DNA of 64,000 bases from Ruegeria atlantica (GCA_013032095.1 WQBJ01000021.1:1-64000), one strand, 5' to 3'. Positions 18,042 through 27,379 are shown, counted from the stretch's first letter. The notes: generated by a model from the letters alone, not told the origin. Numbers and translations: made by a program.

Positions 18042-18524
18042 ATGTCAAACGCAGTAATCTACTATATTTTTGCAGTTTTCTTAGCTTGGGCAGCGGTTCT
18101 GCTTTATTTGTCAGTGGCGACTAAGCCAGCCTTTTTAGGGATGGTATTACGACTTGCCGCTTTGGCGCCGCTCTTTCTGGGCCGGGTGGCGCGCGTTCAA
18201 CTGATGCAATTACCCGAGGTTGAAAAGAAACCTCTTTGGGGTTTCCAATTGCCAACTGTCGCGGCTGTTTTCGGTTTGGCTTTTTTCTTCGAAGCAGCCG
18301 TCAGCTATCTGTTGGCCCAGTCCGCCGGATTGTCGATTGATTTCCTCGACGTTATTGGTGCGCCCATGGACAAGCGTTACTTCCTGCCGGTGTTTGGAAG
18401 CGTCAGTTTTTGGTTTAGCGCCACCGCTGTAGTCCTGATCGCGACATTCGTTACAATTCCATTCGGGTTGGAGTATCGGCCGCGTCACAATGACGGCGAT
18501 ACTGGTGCGAATATAGAAGGCTAA
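18042..18524 (+). CDS. Small membrane protein of unknown function
   Basis: 160 residues with four likely membrane segments (about residues 5-25, 30-47, 68-92 and 115-142) and a short hydrophilic C-terminus. I do not recognise the family. It lies between the oxygenase relic and the rpmC promoter, in the place that distal cargo genes occupy in the tuf and rplW gaps. The start ATG follows GGAAGG at about 14 bases. Confidence 0.65.
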   Translation: MSNAVIYYIFAVFLAWAAVLLYLSVATKPAFLGMVLRLAALAPLFLGRVARVQLMQLPEVEKKPLWGFQLPTVAAVFGLAFFFEAAVSYLLAQSAGLSIDFLDVIGAPMDKRYFLPVFGSVSFWFSATAVVLIATFVTIPFGLEYRPRHNDGDTGANIEG

Positions 18525-18533
18525 ATCTTTCCC

Positions 18534-18561
18534 TTGCCACCCACCCCCTAAACCCTTATAC
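18534..18561 (+). promoter_or_regulatory. Candidate promoter for the rpmC-rpmD block
   Basis: TTGCCA (18534-18539) and TTATAC (18556-18561) are spaced by 16 bases, about 120 bases before rpmC. The CTTGCC hexamer equals that of the S10 promoter candidate. The rplP terminator upstream means that this block needs its own start. Confidence 0.6.
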
Positions 18562-18577
18562 GGCGGCATCCTGCAAG

Positions 18578-18598
18578 TCCCCCGGCCGAGTCGGGGGA
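18578..18598 (+). promoter_or_regulatory. Leader hairpin before rpmC
   Basis: TCCCCCG (18578-18584) pairs perfectly with CGGGGGA (18592-18598) over a seven-base loop. It lies between the candidate promoter and rpmC, in the same relative place as the S10 leader hairpin. There is no T-run, so it is not an obvious terminator. A control role is inference. Confidence 0.4.
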
Positions 18599-18681
18599 TT
18601 CGCATGTCTATCATTCATCCACCAGGTCCAAGGTGACCCTGTCAGGGGGCCTTCTGGTGTTTTGAGCAAAGGAAAAAGGCG

Positions 18682-18888
18682 ATGAACGCCCAAGAACTGC
18701 GTGACAAGACCCCGGACCAGCTCCGCGAGGAACTGGCCAACCTGAAGAAAGAAAGCTTTAACCTGCGCTTTCAACAGGCCACCGGTCAGCTGGAAAACAC
18801 TGCCGGCATCAAAGCGGCCCGCCGCAATGCTGCCCGCGTCAAAACCATTCTGAACGAAAAGGCCGCTGCTGCGGCATCCGAGGAGTAA
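18682..18888 (+). CDS. rpmC: 50S ribosomal protein L29 (uL29)
   Basis: A 68-residue helical-hairpin protein at the tunnel exit, with the [20 protein letters not shown] and [18 protein letters not shown] signatures. An AAGGAAAAAGG site precedes the ATG. It heads the third ribosomal block, which in most bacteria is joined directly to rplP. Confidence 0.97.
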   Translation: MNAQELRDKTPDQLREELANLKKESFNLRFQQATGQLENTAGIKAARRNAARVKTILNEKAAAAASEE

Positions 18889-18892
18889 TCAG

Positions 18893-19123
18893 ATGCCCAA
18901 GCGTATCCTGTCCGGCACCGTAACAAGCGACGCAAACGAGCAGACCGTAACTGTTCTGGTCGAGCGCCGTTTCAAGCACCCGCTGCTGCACAAAACCGTT
19001 CGTAAGTCCAAGAAATACCGGGCTCACGACGAAAAGAACGCCTTCAAGGTCGGCGACACCGTACGCATCATCGAATGCGCGCCGAAATCGAAGACGAAAC
19101 GTTGGGAAGTTCTGGAAGCGTAA
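18893..19123 (+). CDS. rpsQ: 30S ribosomal protein S17 (uS17)
   Basis: A 76-residue OB-fold protein that binds 16S rRNA early in assembly. [24 protein letters not shown] and [20 protein letters not shown] are conserved blocks. It follows rpmC after four bases. The 76 bases to rplN are longer than usual for this operon but hold no clear structure. Confidence 0.97.
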   Translation: MPKRILSGTVTSDANEQTVTVLVERRFKHPLLHKTVRKSKKYRAHDEKNAFKVGDTVRIIECAPKSKTKRWEVLEA

Positions 19124-19199
19124 GCTTCCGGGATTTTTCCATTTGTCGAAACCCTGGGGGATCTAACCAGACCAGCCCCCACAGGTCGGGAGAAACCAC

Positions 19200-19568
19200 A
19201 TGATCCAGATGCAGACCAATCTGGATGTCGCTGACAACTCCGGCGCACGCCGAGTTCAGTGCATCAAGGTCCTGGGTGGTTCCAAGCGTAAATACGCCTC
19301 CGTCGGCGACATCATTGTCGTCTCGGTGAAGGAAGCCATCCCGCGCGGCCGCGTAAAGAAAGGTGACGTCCGTAAGGCCGTCGTCGTGCGCACCGCCAAG
19401 GAAGTCCGTCGCGAAGACGGCACCGCGATCCGTTTCGATCGCAACGCCGCCGTCATCCTGAACAACAACAACGAGCCCGTAGGTACCCGTATCTTTGGCC
19501 CGGTTGTTCGTGAACTGCGTGGCAAGAACTTCATGAAAATCATCTCGCTGGCTCCGGAGGTGCTGTAA
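19200..19568 (+). CDS. rplN: 50S ribosomal protein L14 (uL14)
   Basis: A 122-residue L14, part of an inter-subunit bridge. The [14 protein letters not shown] start, the [20 protein letters not shown] block and the [13 protein letters not shown] end are typical. A CGGGAG site precedes the ATG, and rplX starts three bases after the stop. Confidence 0.98.
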   Translation: MIQMQTNLDVADNSGARRVQCIKVLGGSKRKYASVGDIIVVSVKEAIPRGRVKKGDVRKAVVVRTAKEVRREDGTAIRFDRNAAVILNNNNEPVGTRIFGPVVRELRGKNFMKIISLAPEVL

Positions 19569-19570
19569 TC

Positions 19571-19882
19571 ATGGCTGCTAAACTCCGCAAAGGCGACAAG
19601 GTCGTCGTGCTGGCCGGCAAGGACAAGGGCAAAGAGGGAACTATCACCTCGGTTGACCCGAAAGCCGGTAAAGCTGTTGTCGATGGCATCAACATCGCCA
19701 TCCGCCACACCCGTCAGTCGCAAAACTCGCAAGGTGGTCGCCTGCCTCAGGCAAACCCGATCGAGTTGTCGAATCTGGCACTGCTGGACAAAAACGGCAA
19801 AGCAACCCGCGTTGGCTTCCGCATGGAAGGTGACAAGAAGGTTCGTTTCGCCAAGACCACAGGGGACGTGATCGATGCTTGA
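19571..19882 (+). CDS. rplX: 50S ribosomal protein L24 (uL24)
   Basis: A 103-residue KOW-fold protein ([20 protein letters not shown]) that nucleates 50S assembly. Its 3' end overlaps the start of rplE by eight bases, implying translational coupling. Confidence 0.97.
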   Translation: MAAKLRKGDKVVVLAGKDKGKEGTITSVDPKAGKAVVDGINIAIRHTRQSQNSQGGRLPQANPIELSNLALLDKNGKATRVGFRMEGDKKVRFAKTTGDVIDA

Positions 19883-20435
19883 TAACGCAACCTACACCCC
19901 GCGTCTGAAAGCTCAGTACGTTGAAACCATCCGTGCCGCTCTGAAAGAAGAGTTCGGCTACAAGAACGACATGCAGCTGCCCAAGCTGGAAAAGATCGTT
20001 CTGAACATCGGTTGTGGTGCTGAGGCGGTCAAAGACTCGAAGAAAGCGAAAGCCGCTGTCGAGGATCTGACTGCGATTGCTGGTCAACAGGCCGTTGCAA
20101 CCAAGGCGAAGAAGTCGATCGCGGGTTTCCGCGTCCGTGAAGACATGCCGCTGGGCGCGAAAGTGACCCTGCGCGGTGACCGGATGTACGAATTCCTGGA
20201 TCGTCTGATCACCATCGCGATGCCGCGCGTTCGTGACTTCCGCGGTGTTAAGCCGTCTTTCGATGGTCAGGGCAACTTTGCCATGGGCATGAAAGAACAC
20301 ATCGTGTTCCCGGAAATCGACTTCGACAAGGTCGACGAGGTTTGGGGCATGGACATCGTAATTGCCACCACAGCGAAGACCGACGCTGAAGCAAAGGCAC
20401 TGTTGAAAGCATTCAACATGCCGTTCAACGCGTAA
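19875..20435 (+). CDS. rplE: 50S ribosomal protein L5 (uL5)
   Basis: A 186-residue L5, which binds 5S rRNA and contacts P-site tRNA. The conserved [38 protein letters not shown] and [13 protein letters not shown]-like blocks are present. Its start is inside the end of rplX. Confidence 0.98.
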   Translation: MLDNATYTPRLKAQYVETIRAALKEEFGYKNDMQLPKLEKIVLNIGCGAEAVKDSKKAKAAVEDLTAIAGQQAVATKAKKSIAGFRVREDMPLGAKVTLRGDRMYEFLDRLITIAMPRVRDFRGVKPSFDGQGNFAMGMKEHIVFPEIDFDKVDEVWGMDIVIATTAKTDAEAKALLKAFNMPFNA

Positions 20436-20454
20436 GCGCCGGGAGGATTGAGAC

Positions 20455-20760
20455 ATGGCTAAAAAAGCAATGATCGAACGCGAGAAGAAGCGCGAACGCC
20501 TGGTGGCCAAATATGCCGCAAAGCGTGCCGAGCTGAAAGAAATCGCGAATGACGAGAGTCGCCCGATGGAAGAGCGTTTCAAAGCGCGTCTGAAATTGGC
20601 GAAACTGCCGCGCAACAGCTCGGCTACCCGTCTGCACAACCGTTGTCAGCTGACCGGTCGTCCTCACGCTTACTACCGTAAGCTGAAGGTCAGCCGTATC
20701 GCGCTGCGCGAGCTGGGTTCTGCTGGTCAGATCCCCGGCATGGTGAAATCTAGCTGGTAA
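20455..20760 (+). CDS. rpsN: 30S ribosomal protein S14 (uS14), zinc-independent form
   Basis: A 101-residue long-form S14. The CxxC zinc-binding pairs of the short form are absent; the only Cys is in [17 protein letters not shown]. It assembles late in the 30S head. A GGGAGGA site precedes the ATG. Confidence 0.97.
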   Translation: MAKKAMIEREKKRERLVAKYAAKRAELKEIANDESRPMEERFKARLKLAKLPRNSSATRLHNRCQLTGRPHAYYRKLKVSRIALRELGSAGQIPGMVKSSW

Positions 20761-20773
20761 GGGAGACATAGAT

Positions 20774-21166
20774 ATGAATGATCCTATCGGCGATATGCTC
20801 ACCCGTATCCGCAACGCGCAAATGCGCGGCAAGTCCACCGTTTCCACCCCGGCTTCCAAGCTGCGCGGTTGGGTTCTGGACGTGCTGGCGGACGAAGGTT
20901 ACATCCGTGGCTATGAAAAGACGACCGGTGAAAACGGTCATCCGGCCATCGAAATCAGCCTGAAATACTACGAAGGCACCCCTGTTATTCGCGAACTGAA
21001 GCGGGTCTCGAAGCCCGGTCGTCGCGTGTACATGGGCGTCAATGACATCCCGCAGGTCCGTCAGGGTCTGGGCGTGTCGATTGTCAGCACTCCGAAAGGT
21101 GTGATGTCGGACGCAAACGCTCGCTCCAACAATGTTGGCGGCGAAGTGCTCTGCACCGTCTTCTAA
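20774..21166 (+). CDS. rpsH: 30S ribosomal protein S8 (uS8)
   Basis: A 130-residue S8, a primary 16S binder and, in E. coli, the translational repressor of the spc operon. [20 protein letters not shown] at the start and [20 protein letters not shown] at the end are typical. Neighbours follow within about 12 bases on each side. Confidence 0.98.
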   Translation: MNDPIGDMLTRIRNAQMRGKSTVSTPASKLRGWVLDVLADEGYIRGYEKTTGENGHPAIEISLKYYEGTPVIRELKRVSKPGRRVYMGVNDIPQVRQGLGVSIVSTPKGVMSDANARSNNVGGEVLCTVF

Positions 21167-21177
21167 GGAGGTCTGCA

Positions 21178-21711
21178 ATGTCTCGTATTGGTAAAAAACC
21201 GGTCGAGCTGCCCAGCGGCGTTACTGCCACTGTGTCCGGCCAGACCATCGAAGTGAAAGGTCCGAAAGGCACCCGCAGCTTCACCGCCACTGACGACGTT
21301 ACGCTGTCGGTTGAAGACAACGTGGTCAAGATCGACCCCCGTGGCATGTCCAAGCGTGCCCGCCAGCAGTGGGGCATGAGCCGCACCATGGTTGCCAACC
21401 TGGTAACCGGTGTGACCCAGGGCTTCAAAAAAGAGCTGGAGATCCAGGGTGTTGGTTACCGGGCTCAGATGCAGGGCAACACCCTGAAGCTGAACCTGGG
21501 CTACAGCCACGACGTTGATTTCACTGCTCCGGAAGGTGTCACCATCACCGCACCGAAGCAGACTGAAATCGTTGTGGAAGGTATCGACCAGCAGCAGGTG
21601 GGCGAAGTCGCGGCCAAAATCCGCGAATGGCGCCGTCCCGAGCCGTACAAAGGTAAGGGCATCCGCTACAAGGGCGAGTTCATCTTCCGCAAGGAAGGCA
21701 AGAAGAAGTAA
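21178..21711 (+). CDS. rplF: 50S ribosomal protein L6 (uL6)
   Basis: A 177-residue L6 near the factor-binding site, made of two related domains. [20 protein letters not shown] and the C-terminal [18 protein letters not shown] are conserved. A strong AAGGAGG site lies six bases before the ATG. Confidence 0.98.
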   Translation: MSRIGKKPVELPSGVTATVSGQTIEVKGPKGTRSFTATDDVTLSVEDNVVKIDPRGMSKRARQQWGMSRTMVANLVTGVTQGFKKELEIQGVGYRAQMQGNTLKLNLGYSHDVDFTAPEGVTITAPKQTEIVVEGIDQQQVGEVAAKIREWRRPEPYKGKGIRYKGEFIFRKEGKKK

Positions 21712-21722
21712 GGACGCAGACA

Positions 21723-22082
21723 ATGGCAAACAGCAAAAGAACCCTGTTTCTGAAGCGCCGCCTGCGCGTTCGGAACAAACTTCGCAAAGTCAACGCGGGC
21801 CGTGTACGCCTGTCGGTTCACCGTTCGAACAAGAACATCAGCGTTCAGTTGATCGACGACGTTCGTGGCGTGACCCTGGCCTCGGCCTCGACCCTGGAAA
21901 AAGATCTGGGTGTTGTTGGCAAGAACAACGTCGAAGCAGCGGCGAAAGTCGGTGCGGCCATCGCCGAGCGTGCCAAGAAGGCAGGCGTCGAAGAGGCCTA
22001 TTTCGATCGTGGTGGCTTCCTGTTCCACGGCAAAGTGAAGGCTGTCGCCGACGCTGCGCGTGAAGGTGGTCTGAAGATCTAA
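21723..22082 (+). CDS. rplR: 50S ribosomal protein L18 (uL18)
   Basis: A 119-residue L18, which with L5 binds 5S rRNA. The basic N-terminus ([20 protein letters not shown]) and the [20 protein letters not shown] end match the family. An unusually long gap of 116 bases follows before rpsE. Confidence 0.98.
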   Translation: MANSKRTLFLKRRLRVRNKLRKVNAGRVRLSVHRSNKNISVQLIDDVRGVTLASASTLEKDLGVVGKNNVEAAAKVGAAIAERAKKAGVEEAYFDRGGFLFHGKVKAVADAAREGGLKI

Positions 22083-22089
22083 GACTTGC

Positions 22090-22144
22090 GGGCGGGTTTC
22101 GATCCGCCCCGATGATCCGGGAGCCCTGACGTCAGTTGGGGCTC
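22090..22144 (+). promoter_or_regulatory. Two intercistronic hairpins between rplR and rpsE
   Basis: GGGCGGG (about 22090-22096) can pair with CCGCCCC (22104-22110), and GAGCCC (22121-22126) with GGGCTC (22139-22144). Neither is followed by a T-run, so they are more likely processing, stability or translational control elements than terminators. The role is unknown. Confidence 0.35.
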
Positions 22145-22198
22145 ACTTGGATTGAACTAAACGGCGCCGTAAGCGCCACATGAGAAAAGGGATGCCAA

Positions 22199-22768
22199 AT
22201 GGCAGAACGTGAAAACCGTCGGGGCCGTGGCCGCGACCGTGAAGAAGCACCGGAATTTGCAGATCGTCTGGTCGCAATCAACCGCGTGTCGAAAACCGTA
22301 AAAGGTGGTAAGCGCTTTGGCTTCGCCGCTCTGGTGGTTGTCGGCGATCAAAAAGGCCGCGTTGGCTTTGGCAAAGGTAAAGCGAAAGAAGTACCTGAGG
22401 CCATCCGCAAGGCGACCGAACAGGCCAAGCGTCAGATGATCCGCGTGCAACTGCGCGAAGGTCGTACCCTGCACCACGACATCGAGGGCCGTCACGGCGC
22501 CGGTAAAGTGGTTATGCGCACCGCACCTGAAGGTACTGGTATCATCGCTGGTGGTCCGATGCGTGCAGTGTTCGAAATGCTGGGCGTCAAGGACGTTGTG
22601 TCCAAGTCGCTGGGCTCGCAGAACCCGTACAACATGATCCGCGCCACCATCAACGGCCTGCAGAAAGAGCAGAGCCCGCGTTCGGTTGCCGCACGTCGTG
22701 GCAAAAAGGTTGCCGACATCCTGCCCAAGCGGGACGAAGCACCGGCTGCTGCTGAAGCAGAAGCGTAA
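22199..22768 (+). CDS. rpsE: 30S ribosomal protein S5 (uS5)
   Basis: A 189-residue S5 with the double-stranded-RNA-binding-like N-terminal domain ([19 protein letters not shown]) and the C-terminal domain ([20 protein letters not shown]). It sits at the mRNA entry and the spectinomycin region. The tail is Ala/Glu-rich. Confidence 0.98.
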   Translation: MAERENRRGRGRDREEAPEFADRLVAINRVSKTVKGGKRFGFAALVVVGDQKGRVGFGKGKAKEVPEAIRKATEQAKRQMIRVQLREGRTLHHDIEGRHGAGKVVMRTAPEGTGIIAGGPMRAVFEMLGVKDVVSKSLGSQNPYNMIRATINGLQKEQSPRSVAARRGKKVADILPKRDEAPAAAEAEA

Positions 22769-22780
22769 GGAGAGCGAACC

Positions 22781-22969
22781 ATGGCAAAAACCATCGTCGT
22801 TAAGCAGATCGGTTCCCCGATCCGCCGCCCCGCCGAACAGCGCGCAACCCTGATCGGTCTAGGCCTGAACAAGATGCACAGAACCCGTGAGCTGGAGGAT
22901 ACTCCTTCGGTCCGCGGCATGATCAACAAGATCCCGCATCTGGTAGAGATCGTCGAAGAGCGCGGCTAA
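22781..22969 (+). CDS. rpmD: 50S ribosomal protein L30 (uL30)
   Basis: A 62-residue L30 ([40 protein letters not shown]). It is the last gene of this block. In most bacteria rplO follows directly, but here a terminator, a sulfotransferase and a DUF1127 gene intervene. Confidence 0.97.
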   Translation: MAKTIVVKQIGSPIRRPAEQRATLIGLGLNKMHRTRELEDTPSVRGMINKIPHLVEIVEERG

Positions 22970-22991
22970 GCGCACTTCCATCGAACAAGAA

Positions 22992-23021
22992 ACGCCTCCG
23001 ATGTCTCGGGGGCGTTTTTTT
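22992..23021 (+). terminator. Terminator after rpmD
   Basis: A ten-base-pair stem with one wobble (22992-23001 with 23006-23015) is followed by seven T. It closes the rpmC-rpmD transcription unit ahead of the third inserted region. Confidence 0.92.
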
Positions 23022-23117
23022 GTCAGATGGTTTGTCGTATCCAGAAGCGTATGGCCGTCATTTTACCGCAGATAGACGAGGAGATACCTTGTTGAGAAGG
23101 TTTTAACGTCGACCTTT

Positions 23118-24104
23118 TTATAACCCATATTTCGCAGCCCAACCCGTTGCCCGTTCCCCGAACATCGCCGCGGATTTTTGAATTTCGTCTGCGTAAGCTT
23201 CGATCAACCGTGCTTTGATCTCTCCCTGAAGCAAGACCTGAGCCGTACCTCCCTTTTCGTTGGGTGAAGGAATTAGGTTCTGGTCCTTGTCCAGAAGATG
23301 TTCCATCGACCATTTTGGGCCATTGCCTTGTTCGCCCGTCACGGTAGCGTGGATTTCGTCGCTTATCCCTTTGGGGCTGGAAATAATCTCCTCCAGGGAA
23401 AACACTCTGATAGCGTCTTCGCCGTATATATCGCGCCAAACCCGATAAATCTCGGAAGGTTGGGAGTTCAGCGGAGGTGTTATCGTTTCCTGATCGACGA
23501 TCTTCTGCCCCCTGTGCGACTTCAGCATCTCCTCCATGCGAGCCTGTTGCTGAGATCTTATTCTTATCAAGTTTCCGCGTGTCTCTCTACGCAGGCGCAT
23601 ATTAATAGCCGACCACGCGCGTGAAATGGGATCGCGGAGTAAAAGGACAATTTTGGCGTGGGGTAAAAGGGAATGCACGCGTTGCACGTCTGTGCGTTCC
23701 AGCCGCGAATAGCCCGGTGTGATATCGCCCGTAATGGTCCCCTTGGGTTTGAGGGAGAACATGTCGAGGTAATCCGCGTCGCAGCAGCCGTTTTCAAGAT
23801 AGCTACGACTTTTTTTCAGAAATTGCAGGTCGCGGTCATCGACCTTTCGAAGGCCTTCGCGCGTACGTCGAGCGTTCAGCAGCGATAGTCGGAAACCTCC
23901 AGCTTGCAGCGCGTCATAGAGTTTTTGTTGTCTCTCATGGCGTTTGGGTATCTCGCTTCCATCGAAATGGTGGAATTCTTTGACAAGTGGCATCCAATAC
24001 CGGTCATCCAGCGACAGGATTTGCTGCAGCGTGCGTGTTCCGGCTTTTTGAAGCCCGATACATAGGAAATCTGGACCCGCTGCCTCTGGTGGACGAACTG
24101 ACAA
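23118..24104 (-). CDS. Sulfotransferase family protein
   Basis: A 328-residue PAPS-dependent sulfotransferase-like protein. The 5'-phosphosulfate loop reads CIGLQKAGTRTLQQIL near residue 15, and the 3'-phosphate motif is LLLRDPISRAWSAINMRLRR near 155-175. The acceptor is unknown; in marine bacteria such enzymes may sulfate surface glycans or lipids. The start is TTG with a GAAGGAG site eight bases upstream. It is on the opposite strand from the ribosomal genes it interrupts and lies between rpmD and rplO. Confidence 0.82.
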   Translation of the reverse strand: MSVRPPEAAGPDFLCIGLQKAGTRTLQQILSLDDRYWMPLVKEFHHFDGSEIPKRHERQQKLYDALQAGGFRLSLLNARRTREGLRKVDDRDLQFLKKSRSYLENGCCDADYLDMFSLKPKGTITGDITPGYSRLERTDVQRVHSLLPHAKIVLLLRDPISRAWSAINMRLRRETRGNLIRIRSQQQARMEEMLKSHRGQKIVDQETITPPLNSQPSEIYRVWRDIYGEDAIRVFSLEEIISSPKGISDEIHATVTGEQGNGPKWSMEHLLDKDQNLIPSPNEKGGTAQVLLQGEIKARLIEAYADEIQKSAAMFGERATGWAAKYGL

Positions 24105-24190
24105 GCTTTACTCCTTCAAGTAACTCGGGCGACATCGCCCTTGGATGTATCTAACTTTGTGTGAACCTTGTCGACAATCATTGTTGTCAG

Positions 24191-24236
24191 GTGATCTCAG
24201 CAGGTTTGCTGTGAATAAACGCAATTTTGAGATCAC
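24191..24236. promoter_or_regulatory. Nine-base inverted repeat between the sulfotransferase and DUF1127 genes
   Basis: GTGATCTCA (24191-24199) and TGAGATCAC (24228-24236) are perfect complements separated by 28 bases, in the divergent promoter region. A ten-base palindrome, TTGTCGACAA, lies nearby at about 24168. These may be regulator sites or a stem-loop; no function can be assigned. Confidence 0.4.
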
Positions 24237-24385
24237 GCGCGTTTCAGACATTCCGTAGCCGCATAGCGGGTAGACTGAATTCTGCGTTGTTAGCGGTATC
24301 CAGCGAGCCTATCTGAAGCCTGTCTCCAAAAGGACCAGACAGAGATCATCGGGGAATACGCCCCGATCAAGAAAGGAATTCAGAC

Positions 24386-24601
24386 ATGGCCTACACAGCA
24401 ACAACCACGCACGGCGGCACCAACCTGATCGCCCGCATCGCAGACTTCGCCATCAAGGTGAAAGAATCATACGCTCTGCGCGCAGAATACAACCGCACCT
24501 ATTCGGAGCTGCAAGGACTGACCGACCGCGAATTGAACGATATCGGCGTTCGTCGCTGCGATATAAAGGACATTGCGCGCGATCACGTTTACTGCTCGTA
24601 G
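24386..24601 (+). CDS. DUF1127 (YjiS-like) small protein
   Basis: 71 residues ending in the DUF1127 signature YSELQGLTDRELNDIGVRRC followed by DIKDIARDHVY. Small DUF1127 proteins are abundant in Rhizobiales and Rhodobacterales, and some are linked to phosphate and RNA metabolism through binding of sRNA or regulators. A GAAAGGAA site is present, and a hairpin terminator follows. It is cargo between rpmD and rplO. Confidence 0.85.
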   Translation: MAYTATTTHGGTNLIARIADFAIKVKESYALRAEYNRTYSELQGLTDRELNDIGVRRCDIKDIARDHVYCS

Positions 24602-24626
24602 TTCCAAAGATCACACTATTCACCCA

Positions 24627-24660
24627 GGGGGCGCCGTATCGGCGCCTCTTTGCGTTTTGT
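24627..24660 (+). terminator. Terminator after the DUF1127 gene
   Basis: GGCGCCG pairs with CGGCGCC over a three-base loop (about 24630-24646), followed by the T-rich CTCTTTGCGTTTT. The T-run is imperfect. Confidence 0.6.
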
Positions 24661-24691
24661 CTGGTGACGCACGCGCATCGAAGGACAAAGC

Positions 24692-24718
24692 TTGCAACGC
24701 ACAGCGCAAAGCTGTAAT
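24692..24718 (+). promoter_or_regulatory. Candidate promoter for rplO
   Basis: TTGCAA (24692-24697) and TGTAAT (24713-24718) are spaced by 15 bases, about 100 bases before rplO. It resembles the CTTGC sites before rpsJ and rpmC. It is required if the DUF1127 terminator works. Confidence 0.45.
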
Positions 24719-24816
24719 GCGCAGCGGTGGCGTTTTGTCCACGAGAATCAAAACCAAGAAATGCCGTGTTTGGCCCATCACGCTTCGGGGGTCACATCCG
24801 GCTTAGGAGAAGCGAA

Positions 24817-25290
24817 ATGAAACTGCACGAATTGCGCGACAATCCCGGCGCCGCACCGAAACGGACCCGCGTTGGCCGTGGTCCCGGCTCCGGCAAAGGT
24901 AAAATGGGTGGCCGCGGTATCAAAGGTCAGAAATCCCGATCGGGTGTGGCTATCAATGGCTATGAGGGCGGCCAGATGCCGCTGTACCAACGCCTGCCCA
25001 AGCGTGGCTTCAACAAGCCGAACCGCAAGGAATTCGCCGTCATCAACCTGGGCCTGATCCAGAAGTTCGTGGATGCCGGCAAGCTGGACGCCAAAGCTGC
25101 GATCACCGAGGACGCACTGGTTGCTTCTGGTCTGGTCCGTCGCAAGCTGGACGGTGTGCGCGTTCTCGCCAAAGGCGAAATCAGCGCCAAAGTGAACCTG
25201 GAAGTCACTGGTGCTTCGAAAGCTGCCGTTGAGGCAGTTGAAAAAGCGGGCGGTTCACTGACGGTCACAAAAGCTGCTGCGGCAGAGTAA
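24817..25290 (+). CDS. rplO: 50S ribosomal protein L15 (uL15)
   Basis: A 157-residue L15, a late-assembling 50S protein. The Gly-rich N-terminus ([20 protein letters not shown]) is typical. The ATG at 24817 (MKLHELRDN) with TAGGAGAAG upstream is the right start; an in-frame ATG at 24727 is too far upstream for the family. Confidence 0.97.
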   Translation: MKLHELRDNPGAAPKRTRVGRGPGSGKGKMGGRGIKGQKSRSGVAINGYEGGQMPLYQRLPKRGFNKPNRKEFAVINLGLIQKFVDAGKLDAKAAITEDALVASGLVRRKLDGVRVLAKGEISAKVNLEVTGASKAAVEAVEKAGGSLTVTKAAAAE

Positions 25291-25342
25291 GCGCTTGTGA
25301 GCGGGCGAAGACCCGCTTACATAGTCCTCAGAGTTTTCCCAG

Positions 25343-25381
25343 ACGCCGCCCGAGCCGGAAAACGGTTCCGGGCGGCGTTTT
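25343..25381 (+). terminator. Long hairpin with short T-run between rplO and secY
   Basis: ACGCCGCCCG (25343-25352) pairs with CGGGCGGCGT (25369-25378), and an inner AGCCG/CGGTT extends the stem to about 15 pairs, followed by TTTT. It ends 20 bases before the secY start. It may terminate most rplO transcripts or attenuate secY. No promoter for secY is obvious between it and the gene. Confidence 0.7.
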
Positions 25382-25399
25382 CATAAGAGAGACCGATTT

Positions 25400-26764
25400 A
25401 TGGTATCAGCAGCAGAACAAATGGCAGCCAATACAAGCTGGGCTGCCCTTGGCAAAGCCACCGATCTGCGCAACCGCATCCTGTTCACGCTGGGTTTGCT
25501 GATCGTCTATCGTCTGGGCACCTTTATTCCGGTGCCGGGGATCGACGGTCAGGCTCTGCGCGAGTTCATGGAGCAGGCGGGGCAGGGCATCGGCGGCATG
25601 GTTTCGATGTTCACCGGCGGGGCGCTGGGGCGGATGGGTATCTTTGCCCTCGGCATCATGCCTTATATCTCGGCCTCGATCATCGTTCAGCTGCTGACAT
25701 CGATGGTTCCTGCGCTTGAACAGCTCAAGAAAGAGGGCGAGCAGGGCCGTAAGAAAATCAACCAATACACCCGTTTCGGCACCGTGGCGCTGGCCACTGT
25801 TCAGGCCTATGGTCTGGCGGTTTCGCTGGAATCGGGCGATCTGGCGACCGATCCAGGCATGTTCTTCCGCCTGTCGACCATGATCACTCTGGTTGGCGGC
25901 ACCATGTTCCTGATGTGGCTAGGTGAACAGATCACCGCACGCGGCATCGGCAACGGTATCTCGCTGATCATCTTCGTCGGCATCATCGCCGAGATTCCGG
26001 CCGCTCTGGCGCAGTTCTTTGCCTCGGGCCGTTCGGGTGCTATCAGCCCCGCCGTGATCGTTGGCGTGATCGTTATGGTTATCGCCGTGATCACCTTTGT
26101 GGTGTTCATGGAGCGGGCGCTGCGCAAGATCCACATCCAGTACCCGCGTCGTCAGGCCGGTATGAAGATCTATGAAGGCGGCTCTAGCCACCTGCCGGTC
26201 AAAGTGAACCCGGCGGGTGTTATCCCGGCAATCTTTGCCAGCTCGCTGCTGCTGTTGCCGGTTACGATCTCGACCTTCTCTTCGGGCGCGACCAATGGGC
26301 CGGTGATGTCGTGGCTGCTGGCCAACTTTGGCCCTGGACAGCCGCTCTATCTGCTGTTCTTCGCTTCGATGATCGTGTTTTTTGCCTATTTCTACACGTT
26401 CAACGTGTCGTTCAAGCCGGACGACGTGGCGGACAACCTGAAAAAGCAGAACGGATTTGTGCCGGGTATCCGTCCGGGCAAGAAAACCGCCGAGTATCTG
26501 GAATACGTGGTCAACCGCGTTCTGGTTCTGGGTTCGGCCTATTTGGCAGCGGTCTGTCTGTTGCCTGAAATCCTCCGGAACCAGTTTGCCATTCCGTTCT
26601 ATTTCGGCGGCACCTCGGTTCTGATTATCGTCTCGGTGACCATGGACACGATCCAACAGGTCCAGAGCCACCTGCTGGCGCATCAATACGAAGGGCTGAT
26701 CGAAAAGTCCCAGCTGCGCGGCAAGGGTAAGAAACGCGGCAGGAAGGGACCCTCTCGTCGATGA
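25400..26764 (+). CDS. secY: Protein translocase subunit SecY
   Basis: A 454-residue channel protein with ten membrane segments and the usual blocks: [12 protein letters not shown]-like start ([15 protein letters not shown]), [20 protein letters not shown] and the cytosolic loop [20 protein letters not shown]. It forms the SecYEG pore for export and membrane insertion. The gene overlaps adk by four bases (ATGA), as is common in this family of operons. Confidence 0.97.
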   Translation: MVSAAEQMAANTSWAALGKATDLRNRILFTLGLLIVYRLGTFIPVPGIDGQALREFMEQAGQGIGGMVSMFTGGALGRMGIFALGIMPYISASIIVQLLTSMVPALEQLKKEGEQGRKKINQYTRFGTVALATVQAYGLAVSLESGDLATDPGMFFRLSTMITLVGGTMFLMWLGEQITARGIGNGISLIIFVGIIAEIPAALAQFFASGRSGAISPAVIVGVIVMVIAVITFVVFMERALRKIHIQYPRRQAGMKIYEGGSSHLPVKVNPAGVIPAIFASSLLLLPVTISTFSSGATNGPVMSWLLANFGPGQPLYLLFFASMIVFFAYFYTFNVSFKPDDVADNLKKQNGFVPGIRPGKKTAEYLEYVVNRVLVLGSAYLAAVCLLPEILRNQFAIPFYFGGTSVLIIVSVTMDTIQQVQSHLLAHQYEGLIEKSQLRGKGKKRGRKGPSRR

Positions 26765-27336
26765 ATATTATTCTTCTTGGCCCCCCGGGGGCTGGCAAAG
26801 GCACGCAGGCGCAGCATTTGGTTGAGACCCGCGGCATGGTTCAGTTGAGCACTGGCGACATGCTACGCGAGGCGAAGACCTCTGGCACAGAAATGGGCCT
26901 GAAGGTTGCCGAGATCATGGATGCGGGCAAGCTGGTCACCGACGAGATCGTGACCGGCTTGATCGAAGAAAAGCTGATGACCGAAAAGGGTGCAGGCTTT
27001 ATTTTCGACGGCTTCCCTCGCACGCTGGCGCAAGCCGACGCTTTGGCGGCGTTGCTGACCAAGCTGGGTCAGTCGCTGCACACAGTGATCGAAATGCGCG
27101 TCGACGACGAAACGCTGGTCGAGCGCATCGTCAACCGGGCCGAGGAAGCGCGTGCCGCTGGCAAACCTGTGCGGGCAGACGACAACGAGGAAAGCGTTCG
27201 TATTCGTCTGATGGAGTACTACAAAAAGACCGCGCCGCTGATTGGGTATTACCACGCCAAAGGTGATCTGCGCCCGGTCAATGGTCTGGCCAGTATTGAA
27301 GAAGTCACTGCCTCGATCGAGGCGATTCTGAGCTGA
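26761..27336 (+). CDS. adk: Adenylate kinase
   Basis: A 191-residue short-form kinase that interconverts ATP plus AMP with two ADP. The P-loop is [10 protein letters not shown] near residues 7-16, the AMP-binding region includes STGDMLREA, and the [10 protein letters not shown] block is intact. The LID is the short type with no zinc cysteines. It is coupled to secY by overlap. Confidence 0.97.
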   Translation: MNIILLGPPGAGKGTQAQHLVETRGMVQLSTGDMLREAKTSGTEMGLKVAEIMDAGKLVTDEIVTGLIEEKLMTEKGAGFIFDGFPRTLAQADALAALLTKLGQSLHTVIEMRVDDETLVERIVNRAEEARAAGKPVRADDNEESVRIRLMEYYKKTAPLIGYYHAKGDLRPVNGLASIEEVTASIEAILS

Positions 27337-27350
27337 CTTCAGGTTGGGGC

Positions 27351-27379
27351 TTGACGGCCCCATCAAAAGCCCATATCGA
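27351..27379 (+). promoter_or_regulatory. Candidate promoter for rpsM-rplQ
   Basis: TTGACG (27351-27356) and TATCGA (27374-27379) are spaced by exactly 17 bases, 160 bases before rpsM. A small TGGGGC/GCCCCA hairpin overlaps the -35 and may instead be the tail of the adk transcript, so this is a moderate call. Confidence 0.5.
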
